64,000 nucleotides of DNA from Capsicum annuum (lineage: Eukaryota > Streptophyta > Magnoliopsida > Solanales > Solanaceae). The stretch's first letter is position 1. The number at the start of each line of letters is the position of its first letter. The position numbers were made by a program, and so were the translations under genes. The stretch lies in NCBI RefSeq assembly GCF_002878395.1, contig NC_061118.1:86761866-86825865 (forward strand), given 5' to 3'. The notes beneath the pieces were generated by a model. It had not been told where the DNA came from. It was given only the letters and a program-made list of their open reading frames with translations, and did no database searches. Below are positions 22,689-33,632 of the stretch, piece by piece.

Positions 22689-23231
22689 GTTAATTAATTA
22701 TTTGTTGTTTTTACATATTCAAGAATCTCTAACTTACTAAGAATTAGAATATTAAACTCCAGTCTGTTATTAATCGGGTCTAAGATATTAATTTCTTTCG
22801 AATTTCTTATTTATTTTGTTGTTTGGCAGATTACCGTGAATTTCTTATTTATTTTGTTCTTTGGTAGATTACCGTGAATTAGTAGATTGTTGGAATAAAC
22901 TAAAATAATTAATAATAAATCAAGAAAGGGAGGTTAGCTATATATAAAATTACTTTCAATGCATACATCTTTTAAGAAAATGTATCAACCTTAATAATTG
23001 ACGTCTATATAAAACTGCACCTTTTATTTTCTCTACAAAGACTTGTTGTATCCATAGGTGGGGTAACAAGCTAAGCCAGTCGGCTTGCAGACTCAAAATA
23101 ATTGCGCTCTTTTGTAATCTGAGGAAACATATCAACTTTTTGTAAATCTTTTATCGAAAATTGCATTTGTGTGTGAAATGATTGAGTTTGTATTAACAGG
23201 GATTTGTCTAAACTTTACTTTTTTCGTGCAG
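22685..23231 (+). other. Candidate 3' intron of the LBD gene
   Basis: The donor AG|GTAAGT lies one codon before the apparent stop. If used with the TTTTCGTGCAG acceptor ending at 23231, the frame joins in phase and adds Ser-Asn-Glu-Lys-Leu before a TGA at 23245-23247. Two other acceptors (CAG ending 22829, TAG ending 22867) would both add Arg-Leu-Pro and then stop. Splicing is inferred from consensus only; retention gives the 255-residue form. Confidence 0.5.
22800..22875 (+). repeat. Two tandem 38-bp copies duplicating a splice acceptor
   Basis: 22800-22837 and 22838-22875 differ at two positions. Each carries a T-rich tract, an acceptor-like TTGG(C/T)AG and then ATTACCGT. Confidence 0.85.
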
Positions 23232-23247
23232 CAATGAGAAGTTGTGA

Positions 23248-24040
23248 GAAAAGTAAATTGATTCGGGATGATTCTTCTATCTTCACTCAAGGACCAAATG
23301 TTCAAGCACTTGTATAAAGTGTATCGTCTTTGTTGTCATATTCTTATGCACGTAGACGGAGATTATTTCTTTTTCCGACAGTTTTTACAAAAGATTTAAG
23401 ACATATCTATATAATTTTTTAACAGTCTTACCATAATATTTTAGTCACATTCTTAGGGTCACTAAATTTTAGTTTCATCATACATGATAAACAGTATTGA
23501 TCTGCTATCGCCTAGAGTAATTAGCAAGAATTTTGGATTTAGAAGTTGTAAAAGAGAGAAAGTGCCACACTCTGGGAACTTTTCCTTCCAGAAGTTTATT
23601 TTTCTTGTCATTTTAATTCCACTCCCTTTGGTACTTACATACCCTACAAACTGTCCCTCTTTACCATGTTTATTTCAAATAATTTAATCTCTAATGTTTC
23701 TATCATGCCCTACATAAAGAACATAGTATAGTTTGGAAGGAAACCATTGACAAATTTGAACTGCCAATATTTAGACGCTGAACACTCCCAAGTCCTAAGA
23801 TAGCCATCTTTGAATTAAACGTTTTCCAGTTCAAGGAGGAAGACAAGGTCAGCACGATCAGAAGCCAAATAAATAACTATACAATAGGAAACAGGAGATG
23901 CCAGTGAAGGATTGCTATTGCGTCCACAAGCCTGCAGTCACGAGGCATATCTGTTGTAAAATTGGAGATCAAGGAGGATTACTCTTTTTTAGGTTTAAGA
24001 CATTACATTCAGTTAGGTGCTTTCGGCATGAGGGATTTGA
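23248..24040. other. Downstream flank of the LBD gene, nothing recognised
   Basis: This should hold the LBD 3' UTR and intergenic DNA. Small open frames such as 23484-23687 show no family features. Confidence 0.5.
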
Positions 24041-24530
24041 CTTAGGTTGCATTTGTTTTTTTTAAGATTCAGACGTCTGAATCTGAATGCACATCTGAAT
24101 GTTTAAGAGGTTGTCTCTAGATCTGGAAGCTGAATGATTAAAACTGTTTGTTTTTCAACATCTGAATGCATAAAAAAATTTATTTGTGTATATAATAAAA
24201 TAAAAAATACAATTCAAATAAAAAACTAATTATATATCAGAAAAGTATGTAATTTAATACAATAAAATTCTTATTTGATTGAAAAAACATATTTATGTTT
24301 GTTAGTGATAGTGACGATGGTTTATAATGGTGGTTGCAGTGACAATGATTGATGTTAGTGATTAGTAGTATTTGTGGTGATAGTTGTGATGGTTGGTATT
24401 GTAGTGACTGTTATGATGGTGACGGCTGATAGCGATGGTGGTGATTGTGATGTGACGTTACTTGATGTTAGTAGTTGGAGGTGTTGATTGTGATGGCTTA
24501 AAAATGAATCGATGGTGGTTGACAATGTGT
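24041..24530. mobile_element. MITE-like fragment followed by a TGG/TGA-rich tract
   Basis: TAGGTTGCATTTGTTTTTTT at about 24045 resembles the terminal wording of solanaceous hAT-type MITEs. It is followed by five CTGAATG/CTGAATC words (24076-24167), including a perfect 20-bp palindrome at 24065-24084. From about 24305 to 24530 the + strand is a C-poor run of TGRTGG-like triplets. The other terminus is not found; the array LTR begins right after. The MITE identity is from memory and tentative. Confidence 0.35.
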
Positions 24531-25603
24531 TGGATTGTTTGGACATGGTTTTTTATTTGGGCATTAATGGTAAGATGTGTAACTAATTCGTAGAAGGTAG
24601 ATGTTCTAGGGGTACCAAAACTGGAAACTCATATTTGCCTATATGAGGGGTCCTCGATGACCATGTGCGAGTGTCAAATTTCATATTGGAGGGATATACT
24701 AGTCATTCCATGGGATATTTCCTGGTCATGCGGCTACACATATTGGGGCTCTTTCATTAGGGGGAGCTGAACCCATACGACCCATGGGTGTGGTTAAATA
24801 ACAAGGTTATACAACCCAGGTAAGGTTTTAAATGTATGCTAAACACGGATTCCCTTTCCCGGCACTTATATATATGTATGGTTGTATGCATTATGGATGG
24901 TTTTACTTGATTGTTTAAATGGCATTTCATTCTCCTTATCTTGAGATACAAGCTAGCGATCATTCGCTAACATGTTTGCTGGTGGTTGTATTTTCACGCT
25001 ATGCAGGAACCGACCGTTTGACTCTTCCTACATAGTGATTGACTCAGGGATAACATTTGGATTAAAGTGGTGAGCTTTCATATTTTTGGAAGGCTCCATT
25101 TCATGATATGAACATTCTTAGACATTTTGCTTTTATTTTGGACATTGATTTTGGCTTTGGTTAGGGGCATGTCCCAATTAGATATTTGTATTTTTTTGGA
25201 TAGAGACTTTGTGGTACTTCTGGGGGTTGGTATGAGTGGGATTGGTATTGGTGTTGGCCTTGGAATTAGAATAAGCTGGGAGGCTGGCATCATCGGACAT
25301 GATTTCTCACTGTTCCACTGTATTATATTTTTGTTTTGATTATGATATTATTCTTTGATATTCTCTTTGGTTTGGTATAATATGGATGGTTGGTTTGGTG
25401 CGGGTAGACTCAGTTGGGTTAGTTAATGTTTTGACCCTATCCTATTAGTCTTCATGAGAGAATTTATCCAATCTTATTATATGCTCAAAATTCATCTCAT
25501 ATAAGGCTATGAAAGGTGGTTGGGTTGGGTTAAGAGGGCAGTTCTTGGTCCCGATTGGACTTGTGATGCCCATTACGTCTACGTATTGGTTCGGGTCATG
25601 AAA
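24531..25603 (+). repeat. Array left LTR, 5' truncated
   Basis: Homology to 51195-52247 starts at about TTTGGACATGGTTTTT and continues to the LTR end at the PBS. Shared blocks include GATATGAGGGG-like (about 24640), CCCATGGGTGTGGTTAAA and the open G/T-rich block at 25127-25339. The U3 half is missing. Confidence 0.8.
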
Positions 25604-25606
25604 AGT

Positions 25607-25618
25607 TGGTATCAGAGC
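25607..25618 (+). other. B3 primer-binding site (initiator tRNA-Met type)
   Basis: TGGTATCAGAGC follows the LTR end by three bases. It is complementary to the 3' end of plant initiator tRNA-Met, the usual primer for these elements. Confidence 0.85.
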
Positions 25619-25797
25619 TTTAGGTTCATGTTCAACTAAAAAGTCAACAAAGTCGTGTCGAGTAGAGTCTCTTTTAGGGATGTGAAACACACCATACTCA
25701 TAAGAGAGAGGCTGCAAGACATTTAGAAATGTTCTACTTTCTTAAAATTCTTAGTCCTGAAATCTTCTCTAATCCTTGGTTGTTTGTCTTTAAGATC

Positions 25798-26200
25798 ATG
25801 CCTCCTAGATCTGGAATACAAGAAAATTTTTTCATCCCATCTGGAGATAATGCTCAAGTGGTACCTCCTACGTCTGAAGTATATCTTTGATCTCATGGTC
25901 CTATTCACGATTATGATAGAGTTTCTCCTATTCCTTTACTAATCCTCAAGTCCCTCAGGGTAATGTGACGAATGTGGAGTTTCATCAGTTTATTCATGTT
26001 ATTGCACAGATGGTCATTGCTTAGGCTAAGAGTGGTGCAACTAGAGCTTTCTCTACCGAGGCCACAAGGGTTGGCCAATATATGAAGATGGGTCCTCCTG
26101 CTTTTATGGGAGTGAAGGTAGAGAAAGACCCACACGGCTTCCTGGATGAACTAGAGAAGATATTTCAGGTTATGTAGGCTTCTGATGTGGAGGGAGTTAG
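25798..26200 (+). pseudogene. B3 gag, part 1, cut by insertion of A2
   Basis: An ATG at 25798 opens Met-Pro-Pro-Arg-Ser-Gly, as in B4 (43765) and B5 (52442). Codon 31 is TGA (25888-25890), at the same codon in all three copies. The reading continues with further stops to 26200, where A2 begins. The rest of gag resumes at 35903 and matches the uninterrupted B5 sequence at about 52845. Confidence 0.8.
26196..26200 (+). repeat. Left target-site copy of A2
   Basis: GTTAG lies directly before the LTR start TGTAATACCCC. Its partner TTTAG is at 35898-35902, with one mismatch. Five bases is the usual duplication length for these elements. Confidence 0.8.
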
Positions 26201-26404
26201 TGTAATACCCCGATCATTTCTTAAGCCTAAATGTATCTTTTGAGTGGATAGGGGTGACTTTCAAAGTGATTGATGTTTATATTGTGTTGTATTTCTCTAA
26301 TTTCTACTTTTGTTACATAGAGAATTGAATAAGCTTTCCATCGATACCAATTACATCGAAATCCGACATTAGACGAGGAAGTTATGGCCGTTTTACTAAG
26401 CGAT

Positions 26405-26745
26405 GTCGAAATCGCCCAGGCCTGACGATAGACCTAAAGGACCGCCAAGTCCTTGGTGGACCGTCAGTTGTCCCATTAAGCCAAGGAAGTAACCTCTTTT
26501 TCTGGCCATCGTGCGACGGCCAAAATAGTGGGCCGCCAAAAATTTGATGGACCGTTAAGTTGAGGCAGAATGTCCCATTTCTGACCCCCGAGTGACGGAT
26601 GGTATGGTGGACCGTCAGTTTCCTGACAGATCGTCACTTCGACTATCACGTCAAGGCAGAATGTCCCAGTTTTGTCACTTGAGTGACGATCGATATGGTG
26701 GACCGTTAGTTGCTCTGACGGACCATCAGTTCAACCGTCACAGAC
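26405..26745. repeat. GACGG/CCGTC array in A2 5' LTR U3
   Basis: About ten GACGG, GACCGTC or GGACCGTCAGT words in both orientations lie just upstream of the TATA-like box. The 3' LTR counterpart is 33840-34190 and includes the perfect CTGACGGACCGTCAG at 34160-34174. Confidence 0.75.
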
Positions 26746-26812
26746 CCCGATCGATAGTTTTTATCTTGTTTTAAAAAGGACATTTTGGTCATTTCCGCCC
26801 CTTTTGGTCTTG

Positions 26813-26820
26813 TATATATA
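26813..26820 (+). promoter_or_regulatory. TATA-like box of A2 5' LTR
   Basis: TATATATA lies after U3 and before a pyrimidine-rich leader (TTCATTTTCTCTCC). The 3' LTR has TATATAAATA at 34257-34266 in the same place. Confidence 0.6.
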
Positions 26821-27342
26821 TCCAAGTAGAGAAAAGCCATTCATTTTCTCTCCAATCTCTTCTAAGAAATATCTAGAGAACTAGGGTTTCTCTTTTCCAA
26901 ATCCAAATCATCTCCGAGAAATTCAAGAATCTTCCATAGATTTCTCTAAGTTGTTCTAGAATTAAGTTCCCCAAGTCAACATCAAGAATCTTAGCCCAAA
27001 AGTGTGAGAAATAAGTTCTAATCAAGTTTCTTATTCTCAAATTTATAATCCAAGGTATGTGGAGCTTGAACAAGAATATCCTTTCATTCTTATGCCCAAA
27101 GAATTGATTTTTACTATGGGAATTTCATGATCTTTGCAAGTGGGTTTATGCCCAAATTACTTTATTGATGAATTACGAGATTTGAGTTGATTAAGTTTGT
27201 TATTATGATTTATTTACCATCATATTTCTTAAATTAAGGATTTATGCCATGAGATGCATATTGTTATTACGTATTGATGATTTCTAAATGATTTGAGATA
27301 AGTGTCATGATTTAAGCTTTTCTATGAAATATTGATTATTGA

Positions 27343-27375
<33 letters not shown>

Positions 27376-28588
27376 GATATTTGGGACTGAAAGTCAAGAA
27401 TGAGTCTTTTGATGTCTTCCTAAAGTTTTGACATTTGACATGATTTAATGAGCAATACACTTGATGTTGAGAAAGATTGTTTTGATTTTGAGTCGAGTTA
27501 GGAATCTACAGTTGTATATGATTTACAGATGAGATATATTTATGTTTTTGTCTCTACGATAGATCCATGAGTTGATATTGATTAAGGTGGATTTCCTAAC
27601 GCGTTCTGAGCTGAGTCTGGGAGAAGTATTTAACACCGAGCAGGAAATATAATATTTCTCCAAAACTACATGCCACCGTAGGATTGATATTGATAATTGT
27701 GGATCAGAGGCCGAGTATGGGATTGTGATAACGAAATAGAGGTTGTAATCCCTGGCAAGAGTACGACGCTCCCACTAATGTGGGGTTCTCTTCTTAGGAG
27801 GGAAAAACGTTGGACTCCATACGGCTCACATGGTTTTGTTTATATCGGTTATAAGAAACTCCCAAGTCCATAATGATCTAAGTTCCTTGAGTTACCGAGT
27901 CACTCTAAGTCATGAGTCAAAGAGTTTGAGTTGAGTAAAATAATTTATGAGATTTACGAAGCATGTGTTTTATTGATGATTTATGGAAATAATATTTCAG
28001 GTAATTCAAGCGAAGAGAGTTATTACTGTCAGCATGCATGATTTTCTTACACACTTATGATATTATTTAAAATGTTGCATACACCTCCACATACTCAGTA
28101 CATTCCCATGTACTGATTCTCATACTCTTCTGTGTTCTATATTTCCTTATGATGTAGGCTCAGGTGCTCAATCTCAGCAGCGACAGTGATCTTTGAGTAC
28201 CTTCATCTAAATTTCTGCAGTTGGTGAGTCCTCATGGTTCGAGGACCTATATCTCTAATTTTGTCTTGTTAATAGATGGTTGTTTCCTTTCAGTTCAGTA
28301 CGAGTCAGTTGGAGGATCTGCCCCAATGGCTCCTCAGTCTTATGTAGTAGAGGTTTTGTCAGACTAGAGTACCAGTATGTACAGAACTTCAGTATTTTAA
28401 TTGTACAAGACAGTATCTCTTCATATTCCAGTGTGTTTATGGTATGATTATTCTTTCTTACTCTAGCTTGATTTTCATTATAGTGAGTTCTGAAAGTGAC
28501 GAAAGGCTTAGAGAGGTTAGCTTGGGGCCACGTGTGGCCTTAAGCATAGTGTGATATCTCGGGATAGGTTCTCGGGTCGTTACAAGCT

Positions 28589-28600
28589 TGGTATCAGAGC
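28589..28600 (+). other. A2 primer-binding site
   Basis: TGGTATCAGAGC, five bases after the 5' LTR end; initiator tRNA-Met type. Confidence 0.9.
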
Positions 28601-28794
28601 GCCTAAGGTTTGAAGAGTCCTAGGGAGTCTGAAAAGCCCCGTTACGTAGAGTCTTGAGCATCGGTGTGTAGCGTGCCACATCTATGAGCAAGAGGCTACA
28701 AGACGTTTTAGGAAAAACTATTTCTTTCTTTCAAAATTCTATCGTGCCTATGACTGTTTCTTTTTGCTGTTAATTCGTGCTCTTTATGACAAAA

Positions 28795-29866
28795 ATGCCT
28801 CCTCATCGAACTTGTAGAAACAACGAGCAACCTCAACCCGTTGATCCCCTGAGCGAGCATGTGTCACATGCAAAATTCCAGGAAGATTTTCAGGCGCTAG
28901 CCCAGGCAGTTACCGCCAATGCTCAAGCCAACACCTAGGCTACTATTCTGCCTTCACAAGGGAATAATTTTGCTGTAGCTCCGGTTCGTGAATTTATACA
29001 GATGAATCCTCCTGAGTTCTATGGGTCGAAAGTAGGTGAAGACCCACAGATATATCTTAATGAGGTGAAAAAGACCACCCAAATTATGCATGTAACAGAG
29101 GAAGAGAGTGTGGAGCTAGCTTTCTATCGCTTGAAAGATGTTGCTTATGATTGGTTGGAGATATGGAGGAACAGTAGAGGGGAAGATGCAGCTCCTATGA
29201 CTTGGAAGTTGTTCCAGGATGCGTTCTTAGACAGGTTCTTTCCCCCGGAGCTAAGGAAAGCAAAATTAGAAGAATTTATGAACTTGAGATAGGGCTCTAT
29301 GATAGTTAAGGAGTATTGTCATAAGTTCAACCAGTTATCTAAGTATGCTCCGGGTATGATGGTCGATTCTAGAACTAGTATGAGTAAGTTTTTGGCTGGT
29401 GTATTTGGTTATGTTGTTAAAGAGTAGGTCTGTTATGCTTAATAAGGACATGGACCTTTCTAGACTAATGATACATGCTCAACAAATTGAAGCAGACAAG
29501 GTGAAAGAGAGAGAGAGAGTGAGAGGGAATAAGAGAGTTAGATCAGAGTAGCAGAGGTATGGTCAGACTAGATTTTCTAGAGGGAATCGCCCTCAGTCCC
29601 AGAACTGTTCACTTGTGCTAGCACCTTCATCTGCTAGTGCTCCCGTATTCAGAATCAGGCAGGAGCAGGGTAATAGGTCTACTATGTACAGATCCCAGGA
29701 TAGTGTGAGTAACAAACCTCGTCCTCCCCTATGTCTGAAGTGCGATAGGGACCATCCTGGTGAGTGCTTAGTTGATCGAAGGGGTTGTTTTAGTTGTGGT
29801 AAGTTGGGCCACAGATTCAGGGATTGCACATATGCCAGACAGAGGAGCCGTGATATTTGTCCCTAG
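28795..29866 (+). pseudogene. A2 gag
   Basis: The ATG at 28795 opens Met-Pro-Pro-His. A TAG near codon 48 (28937) and another at 29290 break the frame. The capsid core is open at 29002-29292 and carries the Pro-Pro-Glu-Phe-x-Gly start and Tyr-Asp-Trp-Leu block typical of plant gypsy gag. The nucleocapsid part (29615-29866) has the zinc knuckle CFSCGKLGHRFRDC at 29786-29827, an intact C-x2-C-x4-H-x4-C. A preceding Cys-x2-Cys...Cys cluster (29732-29769) is a second knuckle-like piece. The product would be the particle shell and RNA-binding protein. Confidence 0.88.
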
Positions 29867-29989
29867 AGTCTGGCTATTAGTACTCCAGCCTCTTTAGTTC
29901 ATCCTACTCCTCCTCAGGGTGCCTCATCTAGTACTGCCGGTGGTCAGCGCCAGAGTCACTTTTATGCTATACCACCCCGCCAGAAATAG

Positions 29990-31330
29990 GAGGATTCACC
30001 AGATGTTGGTACTGGTACGCTTCATGTATTTTATTTTGATGTGTATGTATTGATGGACCCTGGGTTAAGTCTTTCTTATGTGACTCCATTGGTGGCTGTA
30101 AATTTTGAAATTAGTGCTGAAAAGATTCTTGAGCCTTTTCTAGTTTCTACACCAGTGGATGAATTTGTTGTTGCTAAGAAAGTGTATAAGAAGTGTCCTA
30201 TCAGTGTCCTTAATAGAATTATGTTTGCAGATTTGATTGAGCTAAATATGGTTGATTTTGACATTATTATAGGTATGGATTGGCTCCACTTTTGCTATAC
30301 GTCTATAGACTGTCGTACCCGTGTAGTCAAGTTTCAATTTTCCAACGAGCCAGTTTTTGAGTGGTTCAGAAATTCTGTAGCTCCCAAGAGTCATTTTATA
30401 TCCTACCTTAAATCCAGGAAATTGATATTCAAGGGTTGTGTCTATCATTTAGTTCGAGTTAAAGACACTAAGTCCGAGACTCCGCCTATTCAGTCTATTA
30501 GTGTTGTCAATGAATTTCTTAATGTTTTCCTAGAAGATCTCCCAGGGGTACCTCCCGATAGAGAGATAGAATTTGGGATTGATCTTTTTCCCGATACGCA
30601 GCCTATTTCTATTCCTTCATATCGTATGGCCTCCGCAGAACTTAAGGAGTTGAAAGAGCAACTCAGAGATCTTCTTGATAAGGATTTTGTAAGGCCTAGT
30701 GTATCTCCTTGGGGAGCACCAGTTCTATTCCTACGAAAGAAAAATGGTTCATTGCGTATGTGCATCGACTATTGTCAGCTCAACAAGGTCACAGTCAAGA
30801 ACAAATACCCTTTTCCTAGAATTGATGACCTGTTTGATCAGCTGCAAGGTGCCAGTTATTTCTTAAAAGTAGATTTGAGATCCAGCTATCACCAACTTAA
30901 AGTCAGAGAGTGTGATATTCCAAATACAACTTTCCGCACCTATTATGGTCATTTTGAATTCCTAGTCATGTCCTTCGGGCTAACAAATGCCCCAGCAGCT
31001 TTTATGGACCTTATGAATCAGATGTTCAGAAAGTACCTGGATATGTTCGTTATTGTATTCATAGATAATATTCTTGTGTACTCCCAAAATAAAAATGACC
31101 ATGCAGGTTATCTTTGAATTGTCTTGCAGACTCTTAGAGATCATCAGTTGTTCGCTAAATTTAGCAAGTGTGAATTTTGGCTAAGGTCAGTTGCCTTTCT
31201 GGGTCATATTATTTCTTCTGAAGGTATTTGAGTTGATCCTCAAAAGGTAGAAGCTGTGAAACATTGTCCTAGACCTATCTCTCCGTCTGATATTAGGAGT
31301 TTCTAGGGCCTATCCAGTTACTACCATTAT
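29990..31330 (+). pseudogene. A2 protease and reverse transcriptase
   Basis: The open stretch 30041-31117 (358 codons) begins inside the aspartic protease. Residues 6-8 are Asp-Pro-Gly, followed by Leu-Ser-Leu-Ser-Tyr-Val, in place of the commoner Asp-Ser/Thr-Gly. Gly-Met-Asp-Trp-Leu closes the protease. RT follows with [13 protein letters not shown] and [12 protein letters not shown]. The catalytic box at 31058-31069 reads Phe-Ile-Asp-Asn, so the second Asp is Asn (GAT to AAT). A TGA at about 31115 and a TAG near 31304 break the RT C-terminus. Confidence 0.92.
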
Positions 31331-31333
31331 TTT

Positions 31334-31990
31334 GTGGAAGGTTTCTCTTCCATTGGTGCTTCTTTGACCCGGTTAACCCAAAAGAAAGTTAAATTCCTAT
31401 GGTCAGATTCCTGCGAGAAGAGTTTTCAAGAGTTGAAGACTCGACTGACTTTAGCCCCTGTGATGACCCTGCCTAATGGTGTAGATAATTTTGTGGTGTA
31501 TTATGATTCGAGAGTTGGTTTGGGCTGCGTGTTGATACAGAAGGGTAAGGTTATAGCCTATGCCTCCCGACAGTTGAAACCTCATAAGAAGAATTATCCG
31601 ACCTATGATCTCGAATTAGCTGCTGTGGTTTTTGCCTTAAAAATCTGGAGACACTACTTGTACGGTGTTCATATTGATGTCTTTATGGATCAAAAGAGTT
31701 TACAGTATGTGTTTACTCAGAGAGAGTTGAACCTTCGGCAAAGGTGATGGTTGGAATTGCTAAAGGACTATGATATGAATATGCTGTATCACCCGAGTAA
31801 GGCCAATGTAGTGACAGATGGCCTTAACAGATCTTTCATGGGCATGTAGTGCATATAGAAGAAGATAAGAAGGAGTTGGCCCATGAAGTGCATTATTTGG
31901 CTAGGTTAGGTGTTAGATTGCTTGACTCAACTGAGGGTAATATTTGGGTTCAGAGTAGTTTCGAATCTTACCTATTTTCAGAATTGAAGG
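31334..31990 (+). pseudogene. A2 RNase H
   Basis: The open stretch 31334-31747 holds the RT connection, then RNase H from Val-Val-Tyr-Tyr-Asp. One codon is missing beside the first catalytic Asp, compared with A1. Tyr-Asp-Leu-Glu-Leu-Ala-Ala and Trp-Arg-His-Tyr-Leu-Tyr-Gly follow. A TGA at 31745 replaces a Trp or Arg codon. The closing block near 31790-31830 has a one-base disturbance in the Ala-Asp-Ala-Leu-Ser motif. Confidence 0.85.
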
Positions 31991-32001
31991 AGAAGTAGGA
32001 T

Positions 32002-32850
32002 ATGGATTATCATTTAATTGAACTGAAAGGGTCCGTCAAAGACCAAAAGGTAGAGGTTTTCTCCCAAGGAAGAGATAGTGTATTGAGATTTAAGAATAGA
32101 TTATGTGTGCATGATATTAATAATTCGAGGGAGAGAATTATGGCTGAAGCGCATGGCGCGCAGTACTCTATTCATCCCGGTGTTACCAAGATATACCTCG
32201 ATTTGCGGGAAATTTATTGGTGGAATGGTATGAAAAAGAATATAGCAAAGTTCGTAGAGAAGTGTTCAACTTGCTAACAAGTTAAGATAGAGCACCAAAG
32301 ACCCGGTGGGATAATGCAAGAACTTAGCATTCCTACATGGAAGTGGGAAGAGGTGAACATAGATTTCATCACTGGTTTACCTCTTTCTCGTTATCATCAT
32401 AATTCTATATAGGTCATTGTATACAGGTTGACTAAGTCCCGCATTTCCTGCCAGTACATATATCTTTCACCACTGAGGACTATGTTAAGATGTACATTCG
32501 AGAGTTAGTCAGTTTGTATGAAGTTCCATTGTCTATCATCTCCGATAGAGGTACTCAATTTACTTATTAGTTTTGGAGAGCCTTTCAGAAGGGTCTCGGT
32601 ACCCAAGTTTATCTTAGCTTCGGTTTTCATCCACAGATAGATGGTCAGGCTGAGAGGACTATCCGAACTTTGGAGGATATATTGAGGGCATGTGTTCTTG
32701 ATTTCAAAGGAAGTTGGGATGAACATTTACCATTGATTGAATTTATGTATAACAACAGTTTTCATGCTAGCATTGGAATGGCTCCATTTGAGGCTTTGTA
32801 TAGTCGGAGGTGTAGATCACCCATAGGTTGATTTGAAGTAGGTGAGGCTG
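32002..32850 (+). pseudogene. A2 integrase zinc-binding region and core
   Basis: The open stretch 32002-32277 is the HHCC domain (His...His-Pro-Gly...Cys-Ser-Thr-Cys). It ends at a TAA where Gln is expected. The core continues with Asn-Ile-Asp-Phe-Ile-Thr-Gly-Leu-Pro near 32360 and Ile-Ser-Asp-Arg-Gly-Thr-Gln-Phe near 32535, so the first two catalytic Asp residues are present. A frameshift lies near 32435 and a TAG near 32568. The Glu-side block (Asp-Gly-Gln-Ala-Glu-Arg-Thr) is at about 32640-32660. Confidence 0.88.
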
Positions 32851-32852
32851 CC

Positions 32853-33530
32853 GTGATTGGACCTGATGCTGTATTCAAGGCTATGGAGAAAGTTAAGTTG
32901 ATTCGAGAGAGGTTAAAGATAGCCCAGAGTCATCAAAAGTCGTATGCAGATGTGAGGAGAAGAGCTCTTGAGTTTGAAGTTGATGATTTGGTGTACTTGA
33001 AAATTTCGCCCATGAAATGGGTGAAGAGATTTGGAAAGAAAGGGTAGCTCAGTCCCCGTTATATTGGCCCTTATAAAGTGTTGAATCGTGTTGGTAAAAC
33101 ATCTTATGAGATTGAGTTGCCAGCAGAGTCGTCAGCTGTCCACCCCGTCTTCCACGTTTCAATGTTCAAGAAGCACATTGGTAACTTTGTTGTTGTTGAT
33201 CCATCAGGAAGCTTTGATATGCAGGATAGCCTTTCGTATGATGAAGTTCGAGTCGAGATCCTAGATTATCAAGTCCGAAAACTAAGGAACAAAGAAGTTC
33301 TCTTGGTTAAAGTTCTATGGCGAAATCAATTAGTTGAGGGTGCTACTTGGGAAACAGAAGCGGATATGCAGGTTAAGTACCCCCATCTCTTTTTCGTGAG
33401 TTCAAATCAAGCCGAAGGTACCACTTCTCTTAAATTCAGTTCCCTACTAATCCAACATATTCAATTATATAAATGTCTATTCTATGATCCGTGCATTCTA
33501 TGCAGTATTCGGAAATCTGGAGTGAAGTAA
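32853..33530 (+). pseudogene. A2 integrase C-terminus and chromodomain
   Basis: 32853-33047 is the integrase C-terminal stretch, ending at a TAG near Lys-Lys-Gly. 33078-33530 continues with Tyr-Glu-Ile-Glu-Leu-Pro and His-Pro-Val-Phe-His-Val-Ser-Met. The chromodomain (about 33240-33400) has Val-Lys-Val-Leu-Trp-Arg-Asn, Gly-Ala-Thr-Trp-Glu-Thr-Glu-Ala-Asp-Met and Tyr-Pro-His-Leu-Phe. The frame runs about 40 codons past the usual Ala-Glu-Gly end, probably through loss of the normal stop. Confidence 0.88.
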
Positions 33531-33619
33531 GTCAATTGAGCAAATTGTTCCCATAAAGTATTTCCAATTTTCTCTTTGGTCTTGAGCCTAACTAGCTACA
33601 TTCGAGGACGAATGTTTCC

Positions 33620-33629
33620 AAGGGGGAGA
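33620..33629 (+). other. A2 polypurine tract
   Basis: AAGGGGGAGA, three bases before the 3' LTR start; identical to the tract of A1. Confidence 0.88.
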
Positions 33630-33632
33630 TAT

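Larger units (their letters stand above)
26201..28584 (+). repeat. A2 5' LTR
   Basis: 2,384 bp from TGTAATACCCC to TCGTTACA, an inverted terminal pair. U3 carries the GACGG/CCGTC array (26405-26745). A TATA-like TATATATA is at 26813-26820. The downstream leader is well kept in the 3' LTR. An AT microsatellite at 27350-27374 is much longer than in the 3' LTR (34793-34803). Confidence 0.92.

Noticed and set aside
24355..24546. Thr/Ser-rich minus-strand frame
   Set aside because: Product of the TGG/TGA-rich tract read in antisense; compositional artefact.
26405..26745. Possible CRISPR-like or satellite array
   Set aside because: Words are short, variable in spacing and in both orientations, within an LTR of a eukaryotic genome; there are no repeat-spacer units.
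26592..26774. Open frame across the GACGG array, with a counterpart at 34037-34411
   Set aside because: The repeat array in U3 lies upstream of the TATA-like box and would not be in the main transcript.
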